This document shows, one piece after another, positions 52,076-59,225 of a stretch of DNA of 64,000 bases (position 1 is its first letter; every line of letters begins with the position of its first letter). The position numbers and the translations under genes were made by a program. Source of the DNA: an uncultured Eubacteriales bacterium (GTDB taxonomy: Bacteria; Bacillota; Clostridia; Oscillospirales; Oscillospiraceae); NCBI GenBank assembly GCA_934597725.1, contig CAKTSK010000006.1, positions 24,096 to 88,095 on the forward strand, in the 5' to 3' direction. The notes beneath the pieces were generated by a model that was given only the letters and a program-made list of their open reading frames with translations, did no database searches and had not been told where the DNA came from.

Positions 52076-52144
52076 TCAGTCGGTCCCTGTATCGATCCCC
52101 GCCGTGAGGATGGTCCTGGGAGGATCGTTCTTCTGGTGTGCCAC
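52076..52144 (-). CDS. possible 22-codon ORF with strong ribosome binding site (leader peptide?)
   Basis: GTG start with AAAGGAGGT six bases upstream. The frame reads VAHQKNDPPRTILTAGIDTG, then TD and TGA, and stops directly before a terminator. The arrangement resembles a leader peptide with an attenuator for the recombinase gene, or a small independent gene. A second GTG two bases upstream opens a longer frame through the terminator. Coding status is uncertain. Confidence 0.35.
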   Translation of the reverse strand: MAHQKNDPPRTILTAGIDTGTD

Positions 52145-52210
52145 ACGGTACCTCCTTTATATTTTTAGAGGTCACAAGCGGTCCCTGCAAAAGAGAGGCT
52201 TGATAAGATC

Positions 52211-52247
52211 GCCATCCGGGAGCCTCTGTCTGGGGCTCCCGGATGGC
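52211..52247 (-). terminator. hairpin after ribH
   Basis: Fourteen-bp stem (52247-52234 with 52224-52211) with an 8-9-nt loop; on the minus strand it is followed by GATCTTAT, a weak T tract. It probably ends the riboflavin operon. Confidence 0.6.
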
Positions 52248-52261
52248 TTTCTATTGCTGAC

Positions 52262-52729
52262 TCAGGCTTCGATCTCACGGATGAGATTGACCATCTCCAC
52301 GGCGCTCAGCGCGCAGTCATAGCCCTTGTTGCCTGCTTTGGTACCGGCCCGCTCAATGGCCTGCTCGATGGTGTCCGTGGTCAGGACGCCGAAGAGAACG
52401 GGGATCTGGCTCTGCAGAGACACGGTAGCGATGCCCTTGGAGACCTCGGCACAGACGTAGTCATAGTGGCTGGTGCTGCCCCGGATCACCGCGCCCAGGC
52501 AGATCACGGCGTCGTACTTGCCGCTGTTTGCCAGCTTGCTGGCCACCAGGGGGATCTCGAACGCGCCGGGGACCCAGGTGAGGCTGACGTCGGCTTCCTG
52601 GACCCCGTGGCGGGTCAGGCCGTCCATGGCGCCGCCGATGAGCTTGGAGGTGATGAATTCATTGAATCGGGCGGCCACGATGGCGACCTTGATTTCTTTG
52701 GCGACCAGACTTCCCTCGTAAGTTTTCAT
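52262..52729 (-). CDS. ribH: 6,7-dimethyl-8-ribityllumazine synthase
   Basis: Penultimate step of riboflavin synthesis; condenses the ribityl-pyrimidinedione with dihydroxybutanone phosphate. The 155-residue length is standard. Motifs: VAARFNEFIT near residue 17, the VPGAFEIPL segment near 53, GAVIRGSTSHYDYV near 79 with the catalytic histidine, and PVLFGVLTTDT near 110. ATG 52729 behind GAGGAGG. It is the last gene of the rib operon. Confidence 0.97.
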   Translation of the reverse strand: MKTYEGSLVAKEIKVAIVAARFNEFITSKLIGGAMDGLTRHGVQEADVSLTWVPGAFEIPLVASKLANSGKYDAVICLGAVIRGSTSHYDYVCAEVSKGIATVSLQSQIPVLFGVLTTDTIEQAIERAGTKAGNKGYDCALSAVEMVNLIREIEA

Positions 52730-52817
52730 GGTGATGTTCCTCCTCAATATCGATCAATGGGTGAAAAGAGATTATTTTTTATGGTATGTGGTTCGCAGAG
52801 GACCGGCCCTGCCGGAC

Positions 52818-54017
52818 TCAATAGTTCAGCAGATGCCCCATCTTCTTCTGCTTGGTTTGCAGATAGAACAGGTCGTGGGCGGTAGCGGCCACCTGGATGG
52901 GGACGCGCTCCTTGATCTCCATGCCGAAGTCGGAGAGCTGATAGACCTTGTCCGGGTTATTGGTGAGCAGGCGCAGGGTCTTGGCCCCCAGGTCCCGGAG
53001 GATCTGTGCGCCGATGTAATACTCCCGCAGGTCTCCGGCAAAGCCCAGGGCCAGGTTGGCCTCCAAAGTGTCCATGCCCTCGTCCTGGAGGGCATAGGCC
53101 CGCAGCTTGTTGATCAGGCCGATGCCCCGGCCCTCCTGGCGCATATAGAGCAGCACGCCCCGGCCTTCCTTCTCGATCTGGGACATGGCCGCCGCCAGCT
53201 GCTGGCCGCAGTCGCAGCGCAGGGAGCCGAAGGTGTCGCCGGTGAGGCACTCGGAGTGGACCCGGCAGAGCAGGTCCTGGCCGTCGCCGATGTCGCCCTT
53301 GACCAGGGCCACATGGTGCTGGCCGTTGAGCTTGTTGATGTAGCCGTAGGCCATGAAGTCGCCGTAGCGGGTGGGCATTTTGGTCACCGTGACCCGGTCC
53401 ACCAGCACCTCGTGGCGCTTGCGGTAGGCTTGCAGGTCCTTGATGGTGATGAATTTCAGCCCCCATTTTCTGGACATCTCCTGCAGCTCGGGGGCGCGCA
53501 TCATGGTGCCGTCCTCCCGCATGATCTCGCAGCACAGGCCCACTTCCTTCAGGCCGGCCAGCCGCATCAGGTCCACGGTGGCCTCGGTGTGGCCGTTGCG
53601 CTCCAGCACGCCGTTGTCCTTGGCCAGCAGGGGGAACATGTGGCCGGGGCGGCGGAAGTCCTCGGGCTTGGCGTCGGGGTCCACGCACTTCATGGCGGTG
53701 ATGGAGCGCTCGGCGGCAGAGATGCCGGTGGTGGTGTCCACATGGTCGATGGAGACGGTGAAGGCGGTCTCATGGTTGTCTGTGTTCCGGGTGACCATCT
53801 GGGGGAACTGGAGCTTCTTGACGTACTCATAGGACATGGGCATACAGATGAGGCCCTTGCCGTGGGTGGCCATGAAGTTCACGTTCTCGGTGGTGGCAAA
53901 CTCGGCGGCGCAGATGAGGTCGCCCTCATTTTCCCGGTCGGGATCGTCGGTGCAGAGGATCATGCGGCCCTGCCGCAGTTCTTCCAGGGCTTCCTCGACG
54001 GTGTGATACTGAAACAT
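52818..54017 (-). CDS. ribBA: bifunctional 3,4-dihydroxy-2-butanone-4-phosphate synthase / GTP cyclohydrolase II
   Basis: Two riboflavin precursors from one protein of 399 residues. The N-terminal RibB domain (1-200) has the DDPDRENEGDLICAAE acidic site near residue 21 and MATHGKGLICMP; the EATVDLMRLAG segment follows. The C-terminal RibA domain (205-399) has the zinc-binding cysteines in SECLTGDTFGSLRCDCGQQL near 250, MRQEGRGIGL near 290 and TNNPDK. ATG behind AAAGGAG. Confidence 0.97.
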   Translation of the reverse strand: MFQYHTVEEALEELRQGRMILCTDDPDRENEGDLICAAEFATTENVNFMATHGKGLICMPMSYEYVKKLQFPQMVTRNTDNHETAFTVSIDHVDTTTGISAAERSITAMKCVDPDAKPEDFRRPGHMFPLLAKDNGVLERNGHTEATVDLMRLAGLKEVGLCCEIMREDGTMMRAPELQEMSRKWGLKFITIKDLQAYRKRHEVLVDRVTVTKMPTRYGDFMAYGYINKLNGQHHVALVKGDIGDGQDLLCRVHSECLTGDTFGSLRCDCGQQLAAAMSQIEKEGRGVLLYMRQEGRGIGLINKLRAYALQDEGMDTLEANLALGFAGDLREYYIGAQILRDLGAKTLRLLTNNPDKVYQLSDFGMEIKERVPIQVAATAHDLFYLQTKQKKMGHLLNY

Positions 54018-54038
54018 ATTGCTGCTCCTTTCCTCGGC

Positions 54039-54689
54039 TCAAAAGCCGTAGCGGGTCAAAAATTCTTTCGTGATACCGGCCTTCCGTTGGGGCGCTTCCG
54101 GGGCGGGCCGGAGGAGTTTTTCCACGTATTTGCCGATGATGTCTGTCTCTAAGTTGACGGGGTCGCCCACCTTCCGGTCGGCCAGCACGGTGACGGCCAC
54201 CGTGTGGGGGATGGCGGAGATGGCGAAGCTGTCGGCGTCCACCCGGGCCACCGTCAGGCTGATGCCGTCGATGGTGATGGAGCCTTTCTCCACCACATAC
54301 CGCAGGATCTCCGGCCCGGCGGCAATGGTGAACCAGATGGCGTTGTCGTCCTTTTCGATCCGCCGCACGGTCCCCAGCCCGTCCACATGCCCGGCCACGA
54401 TGTGCCCGCCGAAGCGGCCGTTGGCGGCCATGGCCCGCTCCAGGTTCACCCGGCTGCCCGGCCGCAGGGCGGCCAGGGAGGAGCGGTTGAGGGTCTCGTG
54501 CATCACGTCGGCGGTGAAGCCGGCGGGGGAGAAGGATGTGGCGGTGAGACACACGCCGTTGACGGCGATGCTGTCACCCAGGTGGATGTCCTCCAGGACC
54601 ACCTTGGCCTGGATCTCCAGCACAGCGCTGTGGGCGCCCTTGCGGATGGCTTTGAGGGTCCCAACCTCTTCTACGATACCGGTAAACAT
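54039..54689 (-). CDS. ribE: riboflavin synthase, alpha chain
   Basis: Final step: dismutation of two lumazines. The 216-residue protein is made of two similar barrels: MFTGIVEEVG with SIAVNGVCLTA and NLERAM in the first half, and GHIVAGHVDGLG with SITIDGISLTVA and NLETDIIGKYVEKLL in the second. The start follows the ribD stop directly. Confidence 0.97.
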   Translation of the reverse strand: MFTGIVEEVGTLKAIRKGAHSAVLEIQAKVVLEDIHLGDSIAVNGVCLTATSFSPAGFTADVMHETLNRSSLAALRPGSRVNLERAMAANGRFGGHIVAGHVDGLGTVRRIEKDDNAIWFTIAAGPEILRYVVEKGSITIDGISLTVARVDADSFAISAIPHTVAVTVLADRKVGDPVNLETDIIGKYVEKLLRPAPEAPQRKAGITKEFLTRYGF

Positions 54690-55778
54690 TTATGTCGCTG
54701 CCTCGCTTTCCCAAAGAAGGTCTTCGCCCAAGGGGGTCAGGGTGGGCGGTGCCAGCCGCAGGGCCTGGTCCGGGTGGGGGAACCCCTGACCGCCTACGGG
54801 AGACTTTGCCCCCTGACCGCCCAGGATCTTGGGGGCCAGATAGGCCTGGACCCGGTTGACCAGTCCGTCCCGGACCAGGGACCAGTGCAGGGCGCTGCCG
54901 CCCTCGGCCAGGACGCTGTCCACCCCTTGGCTGCCCAGCGCTTTCATCAGGGCCGGCAGGCTGACCTGCCCGTTGGACTGGGGCAGGGAGAGGACCTGAC
55001 AGCCGGCCTCCCGATAGGGGGCTAACCGGCTCTCCTGGCTGACACAGGTGGCCAGACAGGTGGGGGTCTGGCGGGCGGTACGCACCACATTGGCGGTCAG
55101 CGGCGTGCGCAGGTTGGTGTCGCAGACCACCCGCAGCGGATCGCGCCCGCCCTCCAGGCGGCAGGTGAGCTGGGGATCGTCGGCCAGCACCGTCCCCACC
55201 CCAACCAGGATGGCGCGGTACCGGCTGCGCTGGGTGTGGACGTGGCGGCGGGCCTGCTCGCCGGTGATCCATTGGGACGCGCCGGTGTAGGCGGCCAGCT
55301 TGCCGTCCAGGGTCATGGCGTATTTCAGCACCACATAGGGCCGGCCCGTCTGGATGAAGTGGAAGAAGACATGGTTGAGGGCCCGGCATTCCCGGTCCAG
55401 CACGCCTTCTGTCACCTGTACGCCGTGGGCGCGCAGGAGGTCCAGCCCCTTGCCTGCCACCAGGGGATTGGGGTCTCCCGAACCCACCACCACCCGGGCG
55501 ATCTTTGCCTGGAGGATGGCTTCGGTGCAGGGCGGCTGTCTGCCGTGGTGACAGCAGGGTTCCAGAGTCACATACAGGGTGGCCCCGGCGGGGGCGCCGG
55601 TGCAGGCGGCCAGGGCGGCCCGTTCTGCGTGCAGGCCGCCGCATTTGGCGTGATAGCCCCGGCCGATGATCTCTCCGTCCTTGACGAGGACTGCCCCCAC
55701 CATGGGATTGGGGCTGGTCCAGCCGGCTCCCTTCTCCGCCAGCTGCAGCGCCAGCGCCATATACTCCTGGTCTGTCAT
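54690..55778 (-). CDS. ribD: bifunctional diaminohydroxyphosphoribosylaminopyrimidine deaminase / reductase
   Basis: Second and third steps of riboflavin synthesis. The 362-residue protein has the N-terminal deaminase domain with zinc motif HAERAALAA (about residue 48) and PCCHHGRQPPC near 75, and the C-terminal reductase domain (about 145-360) with YVVLKYAMTLDGKLA and SQWITG. I use the ATG at 55778, seven bases after GGAGGT, which gives the normal N-terminus; a GTG three codons earlier is the alternative. First gene of the operon behind the FMN riboswitch. Confidence 0.96.
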   Translation of the reverse strand: MTDQEYMALALQLAEKGAGWTSPNPMVGAVLVKDGEIIGRGYHAKCGGLHAERAALAACTGAPAGATLYVTLEPCCHHGRQPPCTEAILQAKIARVVVGSGDPNPLVAGKGLDLLRAHGVQVTEGVLDRECRALNHVFFHFIQTGRPYVVLKYAMTLDGKLAAYTGASQWITGEQARRHVHTQRSRYRAILVGVGTVLADDPQLTCRLEGGRDPLRVVCDTNLRTPLTANVVRTARQTPTCLATCVSQESRLAPYREAGCQVLSLPQSNGQVSLPALMKALGSQGVDSVLAEGGSALHWSLVRDGLVNRVQAYLAPKILGGQGAKSPVGGQGFPHPDQALRLAPPTLTPLGEDLLWESEAAT

Positions 55779-55789
55779 CCTTTCCACCT

Positions 55790-55832
55790 CCGAAAAAACA
55801 AAAAGCGCTCTGAAGGAACGTCTTCAGAGCGC
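55790..55832 (-). terminator. second terminator in the rib leader, immediately before ribD
   Basis: Perfect 11-bp stem (55832-55822 with 55815-55805), 6-nt loop, then TTTTTGTTTTTTC on the minus strand, ending only a few bases before the ribD ribosome binding site. Confidence 0.9.
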
Positions 55833-55867
55833 ACAAAACCAACCGCAGCGATCCCGGGTGTCTGCGG

Positions 55868-55900
55868 ATAAAAAAGACCCTGGAATGAAAATCATCCCAG
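55868..55900 (-). terminator. first terminator in the rib leader
   Basis: Stem CTGGGATGA with TCATTCCAG on the minus strand (55900-55892 and 55888-55880), 3-nt loop, then GGTCTTTTTT. Confidence 0.8.
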
Positions 55901-55947
55901 AGCAATTCATCACAAACAGACGCGGGGGACCCCGCGCAATTCTGCCT

Positions 55948-56066
55948 ATCTTCTTCCATCCAGACTATACTGTCGGTTTTGGAATCACACCAAATCCTGC
56001 CGCACTGCGGCTCGCGGACTATACCGCCGATCGGGAATTTCACCCTGCCCTGAAGATCGCTGTTCA
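55948..56066 (-). promoter_or_regulatory. FMN riboswitch (RFN element)
   Basis: On the minus strand all conserved blocks are present in order: CAGGGTGAAATTCCCGATCG, GGCGGTATAGTCCGCGAGCC, GCAGGATTTGGTGTGATTCC, then CCGACAGTATAGTCTGGATG and GAAGA. It lies ahead of the four-gene rib operon. Confidence 0.98.
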
Positions 56067-56079
56067 ATTGTCTGCTAAC

Positions 56080-56108
56080 ACGTTACTCCCCTTGGCGTGT
56101 CTTGTCAA
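56080..56108 (-). promoter_or_regulatory. promoter of the riboflavin operon
   Basis: Minus strand TTGACA (56108-56103) and TAACGT (56085-56080), 17-bp spacer, just upstream of the FMN aptamer. Confidence 0.72.
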
Positions 56109-56239
56109 GAGAGAATTCCAAAATATCCGTTCTTTTGTTGTTTGAGAACAAAATGAAGAAAAAAGAGCAAGGAATGTATATAGAAAACGCCGAAAACACA
56201 AGGCGTATTTTGTCCCTTCGGCAGAGATGGACCAGGAAA

Positions 56240-56275
56240 CAAAAACGACAGGGAGCGTTTTTCGCTCCCTGTCGT
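56240..56275 (-). terminator. intrinsic terminator after the 141-residue gene
   Basis: Thirteen-bp stem (56275-56263 with 56257-56245), 5-nt loop, TTTTGTTT tail on the minus strand. Confidence 0.92.
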
Positions 56276-56305
56276 TGGAGATCTTGTTGGGGTGAAGGGA
56301 TGGGA

Positions 56306-56731
56306 TCAAGGGGTCTCGTTGGGCTTTTTCTGCCCCTGAGCGGCCTCTTCTTCCGGGGGGACAACGCGCACGTCGGCCACCAGTTTGCCGCCGCCGTTGA
56401 GGAGACTTTCGTACTTGAAGGACGCGAAGCGACAAAGTTTGGCAAAGGTCTCGTCGTCCATGGGCTTGGTTTTGCCGGAGCCTTGGGGACTCTCCCGCTT
56501 GAACGCGTCATGGGCCATGTCATAGGCTTTGTCGTGGGTCTGGGAGAGTTCACGGATCACGTCTCCCAGCAGGGCTTCCACCCAGCCGTCGGGCGTCTTT
56601 TTGTCCCCGGGCACCAGGGAGCGCCCGGTAGAAGTGGTGTACTCTGTCAGCAAGCGCAGTTTTGCCACCGTGGCATCGATGCTGGCGGTGATCTCCGCCA
56701 GGGTTTCCAGATCGACCAGAATTTTCGGCAT
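56306..56731 (-). CDS. uncharacterised 141-residue protein
   Basis: I do not recognise a family. It is a hydrophilic, probably helical protein starting MPKILVDLETLAEITASIDA, with no signal peptide, membrane segment or cysteine motif; the C-terminus is low-complexity (EEEAAQGQKKPNET). GAGGAAG precedes the ATG. It has its own promoter and terminator, which supports it as a real gene. Confidence 0.7.
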   Translation of the reverse strand: MPKILVDLETLAEITASIDATVAKLRLLTEYTTSTGRSLVPGDKKTPDGWVEALLGDVIRELSQTHDKAYDMAHDAFKRESPQGSGKTKPMDDETFAKLCRFASFKYESLLNGGGKLVADVRVVPPEEEAAQGQKKPNETP

Positions 56732-57073
56732 ATGTCTTCCTCCTCATTGTTTTTCTATGGGGTTCAAATGGTCATCGGGGAGGGGAAAGCCTCCTGCTTT
56801 CCCGCGCGCCGGGCCGGGGGACCGGGCGGCGTGTTGTGCGGGCGAAAGTCTCTCAAGGGGGGACGGATGCGTCCCACCCATAGGATACTCCACTTTCTCC
56901 TCTTTGTCCAGCGTGGGTTAGCGGGAGATCCTTGAAGTTTCACGAGGCTGCTTTCCGACGCGGCAGCAGTCAGGCCGGCGGCTCCCGTTTGCTGGGGAGT
57001 TAAGGATACCACAACGGTGCGGGTTCGGCAAGCATAGATTCGACGGGTGTTTTGGTGGTGGACGGTGTTCCCA
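56732..57073. other. intergenic region holding only a promoter
   Basis: 342 bases between two minus-strand genes. Apart from the promoter at 56882-56910 and a long GC-rich untranslated leader I see no gene, repeat or known RNA here. Confidence 0.5.
56882..56910 (-). promoter_or_regulatory. promoter for the 141-residue protein gene
   Basis: Minus strand TGGACA (56910-56905) and TATCCT (56887-56882), 17-bp spacer, about 150 bp upstream of the ATG. Confidence 0.6.
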
Positions 57074-57538
57074 TCAATACCAATCGCCTAACCCATGTTC
57101 TCGGATAAATCGGTTGTATTGCCACTCGGGGCCCTCAAACAGCAATTCCAGGAGCGATTGACACAAATCGGCTTTTTTCATTTTGCCGACATATTCAATG
57201 ACCTTGTCACATAATTCCTCCTGGCGTTGTTCTTCTTCCGCTTGATATGCCATTGCCTCGGCATAGAACTTTTCCGCCTCTCCGGGAAGTGCGGTAAAAT
57301 ATGCAGCAACAATATGCTTGCAGACAATTCGTTTCCCATCAGCATGAGGACAGCTGCATTTTGATTTTCTCGGATGGTCTATATGCAGTTCGACAGAATA
57401 AGGATTCCTTGAACTGCCTGCAACGGTTGCAGAGAACACGTTGTGTTCAAGCTCTTTCAGATTGAGAACCTTCTTTTCCTTGTAATAATCATATCCTTTC
57501 CAAACGGATGCACCGCTTGCACATTCAAGAATCCCCAT
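57074..57538 (-). CDS. SWIM zinc finger family protein
   Basis: Protein of 154 residues. The SWIM motif C-x-C...C-x-H is visible as CSCPHADGKRIVCKH near residue 62, preceded by the strand-rich segment VFSATVAGSSRNPYSVEL. SWIM domains bind DNA or protein. The rest is a charged helical tail with no catalytic domain, unlike the long SWIM-helicase proteins. Lower GC than the upstream neighbours. It is the last chromosomal gene before the integrated element. Confidence 0.8.
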   Translation of the reverse strand: MGILECASGASVWKGYDYYKEKKVLNLKELEHNVFSATVAGSSRNPYSVELHIDHPRKSKCSCPHADGKRIVCKHIVAAYFTALPGEAEKFYAEAMAYQAEEEQRQEELCDKVIEYVGKMKKADLCQSLLELLFEGPEWQYNRFIREHGLGDWY

Positions 57539-57615
57539 TTTATCACCTTACCGCTCTTTCTCTCACAGGTGGTGAGCTCTATTTTTCATTTCTTCAAACT
57601 TCTCGCAATAAACAA

Positions 57616-57660
57616 ATAATCCGAACCTGCCTCCCATTGGGAAGATTTGGTTCGGATTAT
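57616..57660 (-). terminator. original terminator of the tRNA-Leu transcript, displaced by the element
   Basis: Perfect 12-bp stem (57660-57649 with 57627-57616) followed on the minus strand by TTGTTTATT. It lies seven bases beyond the left attachment repeat, so before integration it would have stood just downstream of tRNA-Leu. Confidence 0.7.
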
Positions 57661-57667
57661 ATTGGTT

Positions 57668-57690
57668 TGGTGCGGATGACGGGACTTGAA
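57668..57690 (+). repeat. left attachment repeat of the element
   Basis: 23-bp exact copy of 63714-63736: the CCA end, discriminator, acceptor 3' strand and part of the T arm of tRNA-Leu. Identity ends on both sides at mismatches. Confidence 0.93.
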
Positions 57691-57723
57691 TCTATCAATT
57701 TATATTATTCACATACTCGCAAA

Positions 57724-57768
57724 CTGAAAAAGCCTTTATTTTCAATGGTTTTTTCAGGCCGTTTTTTT
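57724..57768 (+). terminator. hairpin with T tract at the left end of the element
   Basis: Stem CTGAAAAAGCC (57724-57734) with GGTTTTTTCAG (57747-57757), one wobble pair, then GCCG and seven T. In the excised circle it would lie downstream of int. Confidence 0.65.
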
Positions 57769-57802
57769 CTCTACCACCGTAGCATGTCATAAAATTTGAT
57801 GG

Positions 57803-57827
57803 AATAAAGACTAAATAAAGACCAAAT
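57803..57827 (+). repeat. tandem candidate integrase arm sites, left end
   Basis: Two 11-bp tandem units, TAAAGACTAAA and TAAAGACCAAA, 113 bp inside the left repeat. The same units occur in swapped order at the right end. Confidence 0.65.
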
Positions 57828-57990
57828 TTCACCCGGTATCGAATGGAAAGACCTTCTCTTCTACTCAAATATTTTATGAATATTGAGAATAAACATTCCA
57901 TTAAGAATCTGCGGTAAACTCTCGCGTACCGATGCCTTTCCTTCGTCAAAATTACCATATTGCGCAAATATAATTTGTCACAAAATTATA

Positions 57991-58019
57991 TTTACACAAC
58001 TATATTCCTGTGCTATAAT
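57991..58019 (+). promoter_or_regulatory. promoter of the toxin-antitoxin-like module
   Basis: TTTACA at 57991-57996 and TATAAT at 58014-58019, 17-bp spacer. A second GCTATAAT follows 12 bp later, making a tandem repeat over the start region that could serve the ribbon-helix-helix protein as operator. Confidence 0.8.
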
Positions 58020-58078
58020 CTATGCTATAATAGAAAAGTATATCCTGTTATATCCCTTCACACAAAGGAGTAAATGGC

Positions 58079-58282
58079 ATGGCCGTATCAAAAGCCCAGC
58101 AGCGGGCCACAAACAGGTTTATCGCAAAAGCCTATGACCGCATCAACCTAACAATCCCCAAGGGCCGGAAAGAGGTCATTCAGACCCATGCTGCCGCTCG
58201 GGGGGAGTCTGTCAATGGGTTCATTGGCCGCGCCATAGCGGAAACCATGGCGCATGACCAAGATTCAGGGAGGCAACCGTGA
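58079..58282 (+). CDS. ribbon-helix-helix (Arc/CopG-like) protein, probable antitoxin-type repressor
   Basis: Small basic protein of 67 residues. DRINLTIPKGRKEVIQTHAAARGESVNGFIGRAI has the strand-helix-helix pattern of Arc/MetJ proteins, with NLTI as the DNA-contacting strand. AAAGGAG precedes the ATG. The stop overlaps the start of the RelE-like toxin gene (GTGA), the usual antitoxin-toxin coupling. Confidence 0.8.
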   Translation: MAVSKAQQRATNRFIAKAYDRINLTIPKGRKEVIQTHAAARGESVNGFIGRAIAETMAHDQDSGRQP

Positions 58283-58521
58283 AGATTGAGTATGCAAAAC
58301 GAGCGGTTAAGGTCATCACCAGTCTGGATAAACCCACCAAGCAGCGAATACGCGCCGCGATTGAGAAACTTCCTGCTGGTGATGTGCGCCCCCTAATTGG
58401 CAGCAATGGCACATACAGGATGCGCGTCGGAGATTGGCGGATATTATTCTCCTATCCTGCCCATGATACAATTCTGATTGAAAGAATCGGGCCTCGCGGC
58501 AAAATCTATAAGGGGGTATAA
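58279..58521 (+). CDS. RelE/ParE-family toxin
   Basis: Protein of 80 residues with the RelE/ParE fold pattern: an N-terminal helix around KVITSLDKPTKQRIRAAIEKL, then the strands GTYRMRVGDWRILFSY and ILIERIGPRGKIY. The arginines in RMRVGDWRI and the C-terminal RGKIY match mRNA-interferase members. GTG start, four-base overlap with the gene before it; the next gene begins three bases after its stop, so three genes are coupled. Confidence 0.86.
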   Translation: MKIEYAKRAVKVITSLDKPTKQRIRAAIEKLPAGDVRPLIGSNGTYRMRVGDWRILFSYPAHDTILIERIGPRGKIYKGV

Positions 58522-58524
58522 GCA

Positions 58525-58722
58525 ATGTCACCTATCAGAGATCAGCTTGTTGAAGTCATCGACTGTTTACCAGAGACAGAACAGTCCCTTTTATTGCAGG
58601 TTGCCCTTCGCTTTATTGCCGATGATGTGGCAACCACAGAGGACCTGGACGATATCCAGGCCGCAAGAGAGGACTACGAAAGAGGCGAAACCATTTCTCA
58701 CGACGCCATTATCTGGGACTAA
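58525..58722 (+). CDS. antitoxin-like protein following RelE
   Basis: Acidic protein of 65 residues. The C-terminal part, DIQAAREDYERGETISHDAI, matches the toxin-wrapping tail of many RelE antitoxins. The N-terminal part is helical without a clear DNA-binding motif. AAGGGGG lies close before the ATG. Together with the preceding genes it makes a three-gene module with two possible antitoxins for one toxin. Confidence 0.75.
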   Translation: MSPIRDQLVEVIDCLPETEQSLLLQVALRFIADDVATTEDLDDIQAAREDYERGETISHDAIIWD

Positions 58723-58747
58723 CCCTTTCTACTAAGATACTACCACA

Positions 58748-58778
58748 AAGCCGGGGACTAGCTTCCCCGGCTTTTTTC
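58748..58778 (+). terminator. intrinsic terminator of the toxin-antitoxin module
   Basis: Stem AAGCCGGGGA (58748-58757) with TCCCCGGCTT (58764-58773), then TTTTC. Confidence 0.93.
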
Positions 58779-58904
58779 TATCCAAATTTGATAGAATGGC
58801 CTGTGTCCAATTTGAACATTAGAAAAAACCAGGCGCAAGCCTGGGCACAAAATCTCCTGTTCGAGCGGCTTCCTGGGCGGTCGCTTTATTTTTGGGCATC
58901 AAAA

Positions 58905-58927
58905 ACAGGCCCTTTTGTGGGCCTTTG
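58905..58927 (-). terminator. probable terminator of the rep operon
   Basis: Stem AGGCCC with GGGCCT around a 6-nt loop, followed on the minus strand by GTTTTTG. It lies about 300 bp after the rep stop codon. Confidence 0.7.
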
Positions 58928-59049
58928 TTTCAATGTCCCTTAGCGTGTCTATCCCGTGACGATCTGATTGGGGAATTTCTCTCACACACGATGGAGTAAC
59001 GGGGTCTGTACAGCTCCCTACGGAAACATTTTTGACCTGGGGGGTATCT

Positions 59050-59109
59050 GCCCCTTCGGGGCTGCGCACACCCTTGTGTGCGCGTGGGCGCACCTCTGCG
59101 CGTGTGCCC
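59050..59109. other. cluster of three GC-rich hairpins downstream of rep, candidate origin region
   Basis: Three adjacent stems: GCCCC/GGGGC (59050-59062), GCGCACAC/GTGTGCGC (59064-59083) and GGGCGCAC/GTGTGCCC (59086-59109). The surrounding 300 bp have no ORF. In an element with a rolling-circle Rep such a cluster may be a double- or single-strand origin; this is inference from position and structure. Confidence 0.45.
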
Positions 59110-59225
59110 GCGCGGACGTAGCTTCCCGGCAGAAAAGCCGCTTGTTTTCATCCGGTTTTCCCGTGACTTTCTCCGTGCGCCTCCTGCTCTGAGCATACGC
59201 TATTTTCTATCGAAACACAATAGGA

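Noticed and set aside
51757..52190. Longer minus-strand frames through the recombinase leader
   Set aside because: They run through a terminator and shift into the recombinase gene out of frame.
58478..58735. 85-codon frame overlapping the RelE and antitoxin genes
   Set aside because: Out of frame with both; its translation has no recognisable features and the coupled frames explain the region.
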